Positions 17,291 through 26,266 of a stretch of DNA of 64,000 nt are shown in pieces (positions within the stretch are counted from its first letter, which is position 1; every line of letters begins with the position of its first letter). A program made the translations under genes and the position numbers. The stretch comes from Legionella brunensis (GTDB taxonomy: Bacteria; Pseudomonadota; Gammaproteobacteria; Legionellales; Legionellaceae), in NCBI RefSeq assembly GCF_001467025.1, contig NZ_LNXV01000003.1:1-64000 (forward strand). Reading direction: 5' to 3'. The notes under the pieces were generated by a model, which ran no database searches, was not told where the DNA came from, and was given only the letters and a program-made list of their open reading frames with translations.

Positions 17291-19024
17291 ATGCAAAGGA
17301 TTCTCACTCATTTGATATTAACTGTCGCCTTGCTGTTTTTGACAGTTGCAGGGCAAGCGGGCTCACAGCCAAAGTTTCTTGTTGAAGTAAAGGATAGGGC
17401 CCCAGAGGAGTTAGTCAACAATGGAATTGGATTCGCGCGATACAAAATAACCAACAGCACAGGAACACAGAGGCGGCTAACAATGGTGCCTATCTCTGGC
17501 GTTCAGGTAATGTCGAGTGGGTGTTCGTCAGTGTTTACTTTGGACCCTGGACATTCTTGCTATTTATATCTGCGGCTAATTGGCAGGGCTATGGGGGCTG
17601 GCGTGCATACGGGGCCTGTTATCTGTAAGACAAAAGGCGACACGAATGTGCCCGATCGATTTTTATGCTCACAGGCACCCGAAGGCGAGTTACTCAATGT
17701 AACGATTATTCCAACCCCCCGAGCCATCATTTCAGTAAGCCCAACCACAGTCACGTTTACTAAAAATGGAACGGCTTCGATAACAATAACAAACAGTGCA
17801 TCATCAGCCAGGTCAGCCGAGAATGTTATGGCTCATATTCCCTCTAACAGCCCTGTTCGAGTGCGAAGTACCACCTGTCGTGCAAGTTTAGCGCCCGGAG
17901 CCCGTTGTCAAATTACTTTTACCTCTGCAGCGGCTACTAGTACTACCGTTATAATTCAGGGTACCAATACCAACGCTGTTAACGTAGCAGTATTGGTTAT
18001 GGAATCGTTCATTAGTCTCTCATCAACCTCACTTACGTTTATGGTTAACGACTCAGGTACTGTTAGGGTGACTAATACCTCAAATGCGGCAGCGGAAAGA
18101 GTGGCTGCCCGTATTCCTGCCACAAGCTCTCTATCGGTAGTCAGTTCAACTTGTCCTGCCAGGTTGGCGCCAAGAGCAACTTGCACCATTGAGTTTACAG
18201 GGACTGCGCCAGAAACTACGCAAGTAACGATTCGAGGAACAAATACTAATACCGCAGTACTTTCCATTACCGTTGCTCCCCAACCAGTATTGACAGTTTC
18301 TCCGTTAAGAGCTGTGATTACTGCCGATGGGTCAAGTACTCAAACTTTGGTGACGGTCACTAATACCTCAACACGATTTACTGCAAGACAAGTTTCAGCA
18401 GACTTACCTCCTGACTGGGGGGCTTTCGTGGTTCAGGACAGTTCTGATTGTGTGACAATCGCCCCGGGTGCTTCCTGTACCCTAGCTTTTAGCTCGGCAT
18501 TTCGGGTCTTTAACGCAGAAATAGGTATCCCTGTGAGTGGTGATAATACTGCCACCACTACCTTCGGTATCGCATTCTTTACCGATGGAGGATTGGTTTA
18601 TGATGTGGATAGCGATGGTAATATCTGGATTGTGACTGCAAATGATATTTCTTTTAATGTTTGGGCAAATAGTACTGTTGCTACGGGCGCTACCGACTCT
18701 GCGGACGGCGATGGTAATACGAGTCTAATTGTTGCTACGCCGGGGATAACCGCAGGTGCTGCAGTAGACTGCGATGGCTTAGTCTTAAACGGCTTTAGTG
18801 ATTGGTATTTACCTGCTATTGATCAATTAACCGCTATCTATACTAATTTGCATCTACTAGATTTTGGCAGCTTTTCGGCGACTGGTTACTGGAGCTCTAC
18901 GGAAAATAGTGGTGTTACTAGCACGGCTGCTGCTTTAAATTTTGCAAATGGAGTACAAAACCCCTCTACCCCCAAAGGAACTTCTCTGGAAGTTCGCTGC
19001 GCACGTCTAACCGGAACATCTTAA
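17291..19024 (+). CDS. Exported repeat protein with C-terminal DUF1566 domain
   Basis: 577 residues. A signal peptide (1-23) is followed by an N-terminal domain (about 24-140) with paired cysteines. Three Ig-like repeats of about 85-100 residues start near 145, 235 and 330 (ISVSPTTVTFT, ISLSSTSLTFM, LTVSPLRAVIT) and carry one STCxxxLAPGAxC cysteine pair each. A C-terminal DUF1566 domain (about 440-577) includes GFSDWYLPAIDQL and GYWSSTE. DUF1566 also forms the C-terminal domain of the Legionella collagen-like adhesin Lcl, so a surface or adhesive role is likely by analogy. It is probably co-transcribed with the preceding barrel protein. Confidence 0.75.
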   Translation: MQRILTHLILTVALLFLTVAGQAGSQPKFLVEVKDRAPEELVNNGIGFARYKITNSTGTQRRLTMVPISGVQVMSSGCSSVFTLDPGHSCYLYLRLIGRAMGAGVHTGPVICKTKGDTNVPDRFLCSQAPEGELLNVTIIPTPRAIISVSPTTVTFTKNGTASITITNSASSARSAENVMAHIPSNSPVRVRSTTCRASLAPGARCQITFTSAAATSTTVIIQGTNTNAVNVAVLVMESFISLSSTSLTFMVNDSGTVRVTNTSNAAAERVAARIPATSSLSVVSSTCPARLAPRATCTIEFTGTAPETTQVTIRGTNTNTAVLSITVAPQPVLTVSPLRAVITADGSSTQTLVTVTNTSTRFTARQVSADLPPDWGAFVVQDSSDCVTIAPGASCTLAFSSAFRVFNAEIGIPVSGDNTATTTFGIAFFTDGGLVYDVDSDGNIWIVTANDISFNVWANSTVATGATDSADGDGNTSLIVATPGITAGAAVDCDGLVLNGFSDWYLPAIDQLTAIYTNLHLLDFGSFSATGYWSSTENSGVTSTAAALNFANGVQNPSTPKGTSLEVRCARLTGTS

Positions 19025-19033
19025 TATTTTTTC

Positions 19034-19065
19034 AGGTAGCATCATTTAGCAATGGGATGCTACCT
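19034..19065 (+). terminator. Hairpin terminator after the DUF1566 gene
   Basis: AGGTAGCATC (19034-19043) pairs perfectly with GATGCTACCT (19056-19065), a 10-bp stem 9 bases after the stop codon. It is followed by AATGTTTACC, only modestly U-rich. Confidence 0.6.
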
Positions 19066-19182
19066 AATGTTTACCTAGGTTTATTTCTGATAAACTCAGC
19101 AAAGCTCTTCTGTCTTGAGTGAATATGTGGTTTAATTTTAAACATGAACGTTTACAAGGTTTAGGGTTTGCTGTCACCTCGA

Positions 19183-20799
19183 ATGAATTGGCGAGTTAAA
19201 CTGCTGCTCGCTGCTCTTTTAAGCACGCCATGGGTGTTTGCTGCAACTTCTGAGCCTAGCAAGACAGAATCGGCAACTTCCCCCTATGCTTTAGTAGGTA
19301 ATCCGAGTGACGAAGCTTCAAAAGTGGCTGAGGCGCAAGTGCGTTTGCAACAAGCAATTACAAACCCTGAATATATGCTTGATCATTGGGTGGATTTGCC
19401 TAATGCCCCTGATTCGCGGCATAAAAAACCACAACATTTGACGCTGCGCGAAGCCATTCTCTTAGCCCTACGCTATAACCCTAATATTCAAAATGCAGAG
19501 CTAGATCGTATTATTCAACGATATCAATTACGTCTTGCACATAATGAATTTGAATTACAGTATGCTCTGGCAGGTTCTGCAGTAGCAGAGAGAACCCGCT
19601 TTAGTAACATAGGCAGTACGAACAATAATAGTGCTTTAGCAACCCCGGAATTTAATTTAAAAACAAAATTAGGGGGCCAAGTCTCATTAAATTTAGACAA
19701 TAATGTGTCCAATTATAATAGCTACACGCCAGTGCTTAATTTTTCATTCACACAACCTTTGCTACGTGGTTTCGGTAAAGATGCCAATGAATCAGGTCTT
19801 TTAAATGCTATTGATAATGAGTGGCTCAATAAACTTAATTTGCAGCAGTCAGTCAGTGACCAGGTGACTCAAGTCATCATGGCTTATCGCGCATTAATCC
19901 TAAGCGGCAATAATCTGGAAAATCAGCGGTTGCAATTAAAGGAAGCGCGTAAAACTTATGAGATGAATGAAAAGAAAATTGAAGCAGGCCAATTAGAGCC
20001 GACAGGAAATATTCAACAATCTTATCAAATTGAATCGTTAAGTTTAATGGTAGAGCAAGCTGAAAATGATTTTAATACGGCGGCCCAAGACTTGTTACAA
20101 ACGATTGGCCTTGATCCCAGAATGCGGTTGTCAGTTCCTAGCGATGTCGCATTAGATGAGATCATTATTCCTGATTTAAAGGAGTCTATTGATATCGCAT
20201 TGAATCATAATATACAGTTTTTAGCGCAAAAAATGCTGTTAAGAGCCGATGAGAGAGCTTATAAAGTGGCAAAAAATCAACAACTCTGGCAGCTTGATGT
20301 GGGGGCGAATGTTCAAACTGGTCGTGTGAGTGATGTGGATGGTAACAATGGTATACGAAATATTTATAATGGTCAGAATGTAACGGAGTCAGCACGGGTA
20401 ACGCTAACTATCCCCATCAATGACATCAGTCGACGCAGCCAGTTGATCAATGCCAAAGTAGCGCTAGAAAAAGATAGACTAAATTTAATTGCGGCAAAAC
20501 GGGCTTTAGAAACCAATATTACCAATATTATTAACAACATTAAAAGCTTGGCTAAACGTTATCAATTAGCACAAAAGCAAGTTAAATTGGCAGCACAATC
20601 CTATGCTTTGGAAAAGAAAAAATTAGCCGCAGGTATTGCGACGGCTTTAGATGTGAATAATACGCAAAACCAATTGATCCAAGCACAAGCAGGTTTAATC
20701 AGCGCAAAAATAGCTTATTTGAATCAGCTATCGGCTCTTCAGCGTCTTTTAGGTACAACTCTTGATCATTGGCAAATTCAACTTAGGTATGGCAAATGA
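19183..20799 (+). CDS. TolC-family outer-membrane efflux channel
   Basis: A 538-residue TolC/OMF protein forming the outer-membrane duct of a MacAB-like exporter. A signal peptide (MNWRVKLLLAALLSTPWVFA) is followed by two OEP repeats of long helices and strands; LREAILLALRYNPNIQNAEL opens the first. ATG 19183 gives a clean signal peptide; a TTG five codons upstream is the alternative. A 24-codon out-of-frame ORF (19125-19199) overlaps the start. The stop overlaps the adaptor gene by 4 bases, so the four genes through 23810 form one operon. Confidence 0.85.
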   Translation: MNWRVKLLLAALLSTPWVFAATSEPSKTESATSPYALVGNPSDEASKVAEAQVRLQQAITNPEYMLDHWVDLPNAPDSRHKKPQHLTLREAILLALRYNPNIQNAELDRIIQRYQLRLAHNEFELQYALAGSAVAERTRFSNIGSTNNNSALATPEFNLKTKLGGQVSLNLDNNVSNYNSYTPVLNFSFTQPLLRGFGKDANESGLLNAIDNEWLNKLNLQQSVSDQVTQVIMAYRALILSGNNLENQRLQLKEARKTYEMNEKKIEAGQLEPTGNIQQSYQIESLSLMVEQAENDFNTAAQDLLQTIGLDPRMRLSVPSDVALDEIIIPDLKESIDIALNHNIQFLAQKMLLRADERAYKVAKNQQLWQLDVGANVQTGRVSDVDGNNGIRNIYNGQNVTESARVTLTIPINDISRRSQLINAKVALEKDRLNLIAAKRALETNITNIINNIKSLAKRYQLAQKQVKLAAQSYALEKKKLAAGIATALDVNNTQNQLIQAQAGLISAKIAYLNQLSALQRLLGTTLDHWQIQLRYGK

Positions 20800-21938
20800 A
20801 AAATAAATTTACTTTTCTATGCAGTCTGGCATTAGCAAGTCTTCTTGTTGCTTGTGGTCATGAAGAAGTACAGAAAAAAGAAAAACAAACTTATGTAGTG
20901 AAACCGGAACCTGTACATAAAACGCTATTTTTTACGGGTACGATTTCGCCTTTACATGAAAGTGCCATTACCAGTCCCATGGATGCCGTGGTTGAAACCA
21001 TGCATTACCACTACGGCCAATTGGTAAAGAAAGGCGATATTGTGATGACTTTGAATTCGAATGAATTACAAAGGCAATACAACGAGACGCTTACCGATTA
21101 TTTAAAGTCAAAGGATAATTACACCATTGCCAAAGCTAAATTTACAGGAACTCAAGAGCTTTGGGACGCAGGTTTATTATCCAAAAATAATTATCTTAGC
21201 GAAAAATCCAGTTTAGCAACGGCACAAATGACATTGATGCAAGCGACCCGTAAGCTTACGGAAATGCTAGAAAAAATGGATGATGGTTCAACGCAAAATT
21301 TATCTTCATTAAGCATTGCTGAATTTGATAAAGTCAGGCAAGCATTGACGACGAATCATCACCTAATTCGTCTTAAAGCACCTGCCACGGGAGTGTTGCT
21401 CTACCCACCCAAATCAAGTGATGACAAATCTGGCAAACTCAATGTTGGTGCTGCTGTGAAATCAAATCAAGTCATTGCTCTTGTTGGCGATTTGACTGGA
21501 GTTAGTGTAGAAATTGATATCCCGGAGGTAGATATAGATAAAGTTCATACGGGAATGCGAGCCGTGGTTACTGGTGTTGCCCTTGGCAAGCAAGAGCTTC
21601 AAGGTGAAGTAGTGGCCGTTAATGCACAGGCTTCTAATGCAGGTGGCGGGGCATTGCCTTCGTTTAGTGCTATTGTTGAAGTTAAAAATTTAACTGAAGC
21701 TCAACGAGCCTGGATCAAAGTCGGGATGAGTGCTTCTATTGCTATTAATATTGACTCACAAAATCAGTTGCTGGTGCCTATTGCTGCGGTCAAGCAGGAC
21801 AAAGGCAATAGCGTAGTTGCTGTACAGGCGAGTAATGGCTCTATCAATACGAGGATTGTCTCGACCGGCGCGGCTCTTGCAGATAAAGTCATCATCGCTT
21901 CAGGTTTAAAACCGGGAGAAGTGGTTGCTTATGACTGA
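20796..21938 (+). CDS. Periplasmic adaptor lipoprotein of a MacA-like exporter
   Basis: A 380-residue membrane-fusion protein with a lipoprotein signal ending in the lipobox LVAC (Cys20). A biotinyl-lipoyl-like fold (SAITSPMDAVVETMHYHYGQ) and a helical hairpin come next, then the second lipoyl half (IRLKAPATGVLLYP) and a beta-barrel. It links the inner-membrane ABC transporter to the TolC-like channel. It overlaps the preceding gene by 4 bases and the following one by 8. Substrate unknown; MacAB-type pumps export macrolides, siderophores, lipoproteins or peptides. Confidence 0.85.
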   Translation: MKNKFTFLCSLALASLLVACGHEEVQKKEKQTYVVKPEPVHKTLFFTGTISPLHESAITSPMDAVVETMHYHYGQLVKKGDIVMTLNSNELQRQYNETLTDYLKSKDNYTIAKAKFTGTQELWDAGLLSKNNYLSEKSSLATAQMTLMQATRKLTEMLEKMDDGSTQNLSSLSIAEFDKVRQALTTNHHLIRLKAPATGVLLYPPKSSDDKSGKLNVGAAVKSNQVIALVGDLTGVSVEIDIPEVDIDKVHTGMRAVVTGVALGKQELQGEVVAVNAQASNAGGGALPSFSAIVEVKNLTEAQRAWIKVGMSASIAINIDSQNQLLVPIAAVKQDKGNSVVAVQASNGSINTRIVSTGAALADKVIIASGLKPGEVVAYD

Positions 21939-22620
21939 CAAGTCATTGATTAATTTGAGTAACATTGCCAAAACCTATCAAATTGGTGGTCTTACGTCTA
22001 AGGTTTTAAAAGAGGTATCCCTTTGTGTCAGCGAAGGAGAGCTTCTTGCTATTGTTGGCGCTTCGGGTTCGGGTAAATCGACTCTAATGAATATCATTGG
22101 CTTACTGGATAAACCCGATAGCGGTGATTATTTCTTAAAAGGACGCAATATTGCTGGACTTAGCGAAGACGAATTAGCTCAGTTGCGTAACCAAAGTATT
22201 GGTTTTGTGTTTCAACAATTTAACCTTTTACCGCGTTTTAGCGCCGAACAAAATGTCGCTTTACCACTGACTTATCGCAATATGGCGCCTACTGAGATTA
22301 AAGAGCGGGTAATGTTCGCCTTAGGACGTGTAGGCATGGCTGCTTTTGCCAAACATCGGCCCACACAGTTATCGGGTGGTCAACAACAACGCGTTGCTAT
22401 TGCTCGTGCTTTGGTGGGTGAGCCACGAGTTATCTTGGCGGATGAACCAACAGGAGCCCTTGATTCGCGCACGGGTTCGGAAGTGATGAATTTATTTCTT
22501 AGCCTGCATCGTGAGGGTTGTACTATTATCATGGTCACTCATGATGAACAGGTTGCCTTGCAATGTGCTCGACGCATCACCTTAGCAGATGGTGAAATTA
22601 TTGCGGAGAGTTGTTCATGA
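21931..22620 (+). CDS. ABC transporter ATPase, MacB/LolD type
   Basis: A 229-residue ATPase with Walker A GASGSGKST, Q-loop FVFQQFNLLP, signature LSGGQQQRVAIARAL, Walker B VILADEPTGALD and H-loop MVTHD. The MacB/LolD subclass is recognised by PTGALDSRTG. ATG 21931 overlaps the adaptor stop; its own stop overlaps the permease ATG in ATGA. In classical MacB the ATPase and permease are one chain; here they are separate genes. Confidence 0.9.
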   Translation: MTDKSLINLSNIAKTYQIGGLTSKVLKEVSLCVSEGELLAIVGASGSGKSTLMNIIGLLDKPDSGDYFLKGRNIAGLSEDELAQLRNQSIGFVFQQFNLLPRFSAEQNVALPLTYRNMAPTEIKERVMFALGRVGMAAFAKHRPTQLSGGQQQRVAIARALVGEPRVILADEPTGALDSRTGSEVMNLFLSLHREGCTIIMVTHDEQVALQCARRITLADGEIIAESCS

Positions 22621-23810
22621 CACTGTTTCATCATTTCCAACAAGCCTTAGTGAACTTAACAGCCTCCAAGTTGCGCTCGTTATTAGCAGTTTTAGGAATA
22701 CTTGTTGGTACTGCGGCAGTAGTTGCTTTGATTAGCTGTGGGCAGTTAGCAACGGAAAAAGCATTAGAAGAATTTAAGGCGTTGGGCACTGATTTATTGG
22801 CCGTTTCGGTTTTTCAACAAGTTCCAGGCAAAACCAGCAGCGGTGAAGATCAATTGCCTCTTGAGGTATGGCGAAAAATTCCTGACAGAATTCCTGCCGT
22901 GAAACAAATTGCGCCCTATGCAACTGCTTACCAGCCAATGAGTTTTGCTGGGAAGAATTTACAAGGTGCAGTCATTGGTGCTGATGAGTCGTTAGCAGAT
23001 ATCATTAATATCAAACTTCAGCGCGGGCATTTTGTTTCTTTTGTTGAGTCATTTGAACATTTTTGTGTAATTGGTAACGGTCTTGCTCAGCAATTACAAG
23101 AGATTAGCCTTGATGATCCTATTGGTAAACAATTACGCATAGGTCAGGCTTTATATACCATTATTGGTATCGCTCAGCCATGGAAAGAAAATGGGTTTTT
23201 TAATGAAGATATTAATCGGGCAGCCATCATTCCTATTGCTGGGGTTCGTTTGGTTAGCAAGGACAGTAAAATTAATAATGCCGTTTTGCAATTACAACAA
23301 GACAGTCCTATTGATGACATTATCGAACAAATAAAGCAAATCGTGCATGCTCAGGCTCCCAAATTAAGCGTATTTTCACGCAGTGCCAAACAAATTATTG
23401 CTAGCATGGAAAGTCAGGGACGTATCTTTACATTGCTCCTCGCAGTCATCGGTAGTATTTCTTTGCTAGTGGGAGGCATAGGCATCATGAATGTCATGCT
23501 TGTTTCTGTCAGCGAGCGGAAAAAAGAAATTGGTATTCGTAAAGCCGTGGGGGCTAAGAATAGTGAAATTCAAACTCTTTTTTTGGTTGAGTCGGTGTTA
23601 CTTTCATGTTTAGGTGGGGTATTGGGTGTCTTACTGGGCTTAATTTTTACCTGGATAGTCGCTTATTTTAGCCGCTGGCCTTTTATGCTGCTATGGATGC
23701 CGCCACTCGCAGGTTTTGCTGTCTCAGTTGCTACTGGCATCTTTTTTGGGTTTTATCCGGCAAAGCGGGCGGCTAAATTGGAGCCTATGATTTCTTTACG
23801 CAGCGAATAA
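22617..23810 (+). CDS. ABC transporter permease, MacB/FtsX type
   Basis: A 397-residue permease with the MacB topology: one N-terminal transmembrane helix (about 20-42), a large periplasmic MacB_PCD domain (about 50-240), then three C-terminal helices (near 265-290, 320-345 and 360-380). The coupling-helix motif SERKKEIGIRKAVGAKNSEI is present. It completes a TolC-MacA-MacB(ATPase)-MacB(permease) operon that assembles a full trans-envelope pump. Confidence 0.9.
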   Translation: MTLFHHFQQALVNLTASKLRSLLAVLGILVGTAAVVALISCGQLATEKALEEFKALGTDLLAVSVFQQVPGKTSSGEDQLPLEVWRKIPDRIPAVKQIAPYATAYQPMSFAGKNLQGAVIGADESLADIINIKLQRGHFVSFVESFEHFCVIGNGLAQQLQEISLDDPIGKQLRIGQALYTIIGIAQPWKENGFFNEDINRAAIIPIAGVRLVSKDSKINNAVLQLQQDSPIDDIIEQIKQIVHAQAPKLSVFSRSAKQIIASMESQGRIFTLLLAVIGSISLLVGGIGIMNVMLVSVSERKKEIGIRKAVGAKNSEIQTLFLVESVLLSCLGGVLGVLLGLIFTWIVAYFSRWPFMLLWMPPLAGFAVSVATGIFFGFYPAKRAAKLEPMISLRSE

Positions 23811-23910
23811 TGTTCGTTTTCTATAAAATCTTAAAACAATAAACATAACAAAAAGACCTATTTCAGAGGTTGATTGTTAGTTTTGTTTCCTTTTTTTCAT
23901 AGACTTAACT

Positions 23911-23939
23911 TTGACGATAGATAGGGTAATAGCTATAGT
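23911..23939 (+). promoter_or_regulatory. Strong sigma-70 promoter of the MerA-like gene
   Basis: TTGACG (23911-23916), exactly 17 bases, TATAGT (23934-23939). The predicted start is near 23946, leaving about a 53-base leader to the ATG at 23999. Confidence 0.7.
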
Positions 23940-23998
23940 TAAAGCAGTCTGTAAGACCATAGCAAAGTGCAGTAATAATTATGTAAATGGAGATTTAT

Positions 23999-25390
23999 AT
24001 GGCTCTACAATATGACGCTATTATACTGGGCGGTGGTAAAGGCGGTAAAACTCTGGCGATGGATCTTGCCAAAAGTGGCCAACGAGTCGCTATGATTGAG
24101 GACAATCAGATTGGTGGAACCTGCATCAATGTCGCTTGTATACCCACGAAAACACTCGTTCAATCTGCAAAAATAGCCCATTACTGTCATGAGGCAAAAA
24201 AATATGGCTTACAAGCACATTTAGATGAAATCGACTTTAAAGCAGTTCGGGCAAGAAAGGATAGTGTTGTTCAGGGTATGCGTGAAGCAAATTTAAAGCA
24301 ATTTCTAGATTCGGGTATGGATTTATTATTAGGCCGGGGACGTTTTATTGGCCATAAAACACTGGAAGTAAATCTATCTACGCCACGCGAGGGACAAACC
24401 CGATTAGAGGTAACGGCAGATAAAATTATTATTAATACCGGTGCACTTCCTTTTGTTCCTCCTATCCCTGGGGTTGAGCAAATCAAGTATTACACGAACG
24501 ATAGCTTAATGAATATTGATGAGGTACCGCAACATTTACTCATTGTTGGTGGGGGATACATCGGTCTGGAATTTGCACAAATTTTTCGTCGCTTTGGGGC
24601 AGAAGTCACCGTAATCGAGGCAAGTAGTGAATTTATTAATCGCGAAGACAGAGATATTGCTGAGCAAGTACTGCAAGTATTAACTCAGGAGGGTATTAAC
24701 TTTGCCTTGGATACCAAGATTAACCGCCTTTTTGAAGAGAAAGATGGGGTGGCAGTTGAGGTTAGTCGACAAGGTAAAACGGAGATTCTCCGAGGCAGTC
24801 ACCTGTTAATGGCCGTTGGCCGCATAGCAAATACTAAGGAGCTCGATTTAGCTAAAACCGATGTTAGTTTGGATGAAAGAGGATTTGTTAAAGTCAATGA
24901 ATTCTTGGAAACCTCAGCCCCCGGGATTTGGGCTTTAGGGGACGTGAAGGGAGGCGCGCAGTTTACTCATTTATCGTTGGATGATTATCGCTTGTTAAAG
25001 CATAATTTAAAAAATCCTACCAATAAGCAATCTTCACAAGGCCGTTTGATCCCATATACCGTGTTTCTCGATCCTGAATTAGCGAGAATAGGATTAACTG
25101 AAGACCAAGCTTTAGCTCAGGGTTATTCAATTAAAATTGCTAAAATTCCAGCTGCGGTGATTCCACGAGCAAAAACTCAAGGTGAAACGGCGGGTCTCTT
25201 AAAGGCCGTGATTGATGCTAAAACCGGTCAAATTCTGGGTGTTGCTATTTTTTGCGCTGAAGCGGGCGAAATCTTAGGGGTTATCCAACTTGCTATGGAA
25301 CTGGGAATGCCTTATCAGAAACTTCGCGACGTAATGTTTGCTCATCCTACCTTGGTAGAAAGCATTAACTTGTGGTTTACACAAGTCTAA
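23999..25390 (+). CDS. Mercuric-reductase-like pyridine nucleotide-disulfide oxidoreductase
   Basis: A 463-residue class I flavoprotein disulfide reductase. FAD-binding AIILGGGKGGKTLA is followed by the redox disulfide GGTCINVACIPTK (Cys-x4-Cys), the NAD(P) motif IVGGGYIGLEFAQIFRRFG, and the FAD-ribityl segment GIWALGDVKGG. A C-terminal dimer domain contains the MFAHPTLVESINLWF histidine segment. It lacks the N-terminal metal-binding domain and C-terminal vicinal cysteines of true MerA, so mercury reduction is unlikely; the substrate is unknown. ATG 23999 has GGAG seven bases upstream; an ATG four codons earlier has none. Confidence 0.83.
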   Translation: MALQYDAIILGGGKGGKTLAMDLAKSGQRVAMIEDNQIGGTCINVACIPTKTLVQSAKIAHYCHEAKKYGLQAHLDEIDFKAVRARKDSVVQGMREANLKQFLDSGMDLLLGRGRFIGHKTLEVNLSTPREGQTRLEVTADKIIINTGALPFVPPIPGVEQIKYYTNDSLMNIDEVPQHLLIVGGGYIGLEFAQIFRRFGAEVTVIEASSEFINREDRDIAEQVLQVLTQEGINFALDTKINRLFEEKDGVAVEVSRQGKTEILRGSHLLMAVGRIANTKELDLAKTDVSLDERGFVKVNEFLETSAPGIWALGDVKGGAQFTHLSLDDYRLLKHNLKNPTNKQSSQGRLIPYTVFLDPELARIGLTEDQALAQGYSIKIAKIPAAVIPRAKTQGETAGLLKAVIDAKTGQILGVAIFCAEAGEILGVIQLAMELGMPYQKLRDVMFAHPTLVESINLWFTQV

Positions 25391-25429
25391 TACATGGAGT
25401 TTAGGAACAATTACGAAAGGGGCGATGTC

Positions 25430-26254
25430 ATGAGCAAGATGCTGAAGTCAGTGATTATTTTGCATCTATTGTTTTGGGGCGGCTTTAGCAATGCACAACA
25501 GCTTATTTGCCCGCCAGTCAATGAACAAGGACAATTAAGGATTGATTCTCAAGCTATTAATATTCTTGAGCAATGTATTAAACAAGCCCCGTCAACAAAA
25601 TCTCTTTTTTTTAATAATAAGACGCAGCAATATGCTGCAGCACGGCAGCAATTACATAATAAAATTATTGATGAAATTGTAAAAACATCACCTTGCCAAG
25701 TGCAAAAGCCAATGGCCATTTTCACCGGTGGTTTTCCTGGCTCAGGGAAGTCAACTTATTTGCAAGAAAAGCTTCCCTGGGTTAATTCACAAAATTTTAT
25801 TATGATTGACCCAGATGCTATTCGAGCCAAGCTTCCTGAATATAAAGGATGGAATGTTGAGAGTACTCAGGCTGAAGTCAGAGATATTGTCCTCGCTATT
25901 TTGAACCGTCTAGGTAGCCCATGTAGATATAATTTAGTTTATGATTCAAGTATGACTGCTACGGATTTTTATGAAGAATTTTTTGCGAAATTAAAGTCCA
26001 TGCATTATCAAATTTATATCGTCTATGTAAAAACGCCTTTAAGTGTTGCCGTTGCGCGGGCAAAAGAGCGCTATTTGGAAACAGGGAGATATGTGTCTCA
26101 AGCTTATTTAAAGCACATTGAAAAAAATGGTAGAGCGACATTTAATACAATTAAAAACGATGCGACAGGTTATATCGTCGTCGATGGTGAAAATTTCCAG
26201 ACCTTGGAACAAGTGGGCAAAAAATTCCCTACACATCCCAATGTGCAAAACTAA
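25430..26254 (+). CDS. Zeta-toxin-like kinase with a signal peptide
   Basis: 274 residues. An N-terminal hydrophobic signal (residues about 5-24, ending SNAQ) precedes a Zeta_toxin-type P-loop kinase fold: GGFPGSGKST near residue 103, DPDAIRAKLPEY near residue 128, YDSSMTATDFYEEF near residue 175 and VARAKERYLETGRYV with the arginine-rich lid near residue 208. Zeta toxins phosphorylate UDP-N-acetylglucosamine; this one appears to be exported, so its target would lie in the periplasm, outside the cell or in a host. No epsilon-like antitoxin is adjacent. It follows the MerA-like gene after 39 bases with its own AAAGGGG site and converges on the PNPOx-like gene. Confidence 0.72.
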   Translation: MSKMLKSVIILHLLFWGGFSNAQQLICPPVNEQGQLRIDSQAINILEQCIKQAPSTKSLFFNNKTQQYAAARQQLHNKIIDEIVKTSPCQVQKPMAIFTGGFPGSGKSTYLQEKLPWVNSQNFIMIDPDAIRAKLPEYKGWNVESTQAEVRDIVLAILNRLGSPCRYNLVYDSSMTATDFYEEFFAKLKSMHYQIYIVYVKTPLSVAVARAKERYLETGRYVSQAYLKHIEKNGRATFNTIKNDATGYIVVDGENFQTLEQVGKKFPTHPNVQN

Positions 26255-26266
26255 AGGCAAAAAGCA

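Noticed and set aside
17746-18300. Frameshift or recombination in the repeated Ig-like part of the DUF1566 protein
   Set aside because: The reading frame is continuous from signal peptide to C-terminal domain and the cysteine pattern is kept in each repeat.
23999-25390. Mercury resistance locus
   Set aside because: The enzyme lacks the N-terminal metal domain and C-terminal cysteine pair of MerA, and there is no merR, merT or merP.
25430-26254. Classical epsilon-zeta toxin-antitoxin pair
   Set aside because: No small antitoxin gene is adjacent; the neighbours are a flavoenzyme and a PNPOx-like gene on the other strand, and the kinase carries a signal peptide.
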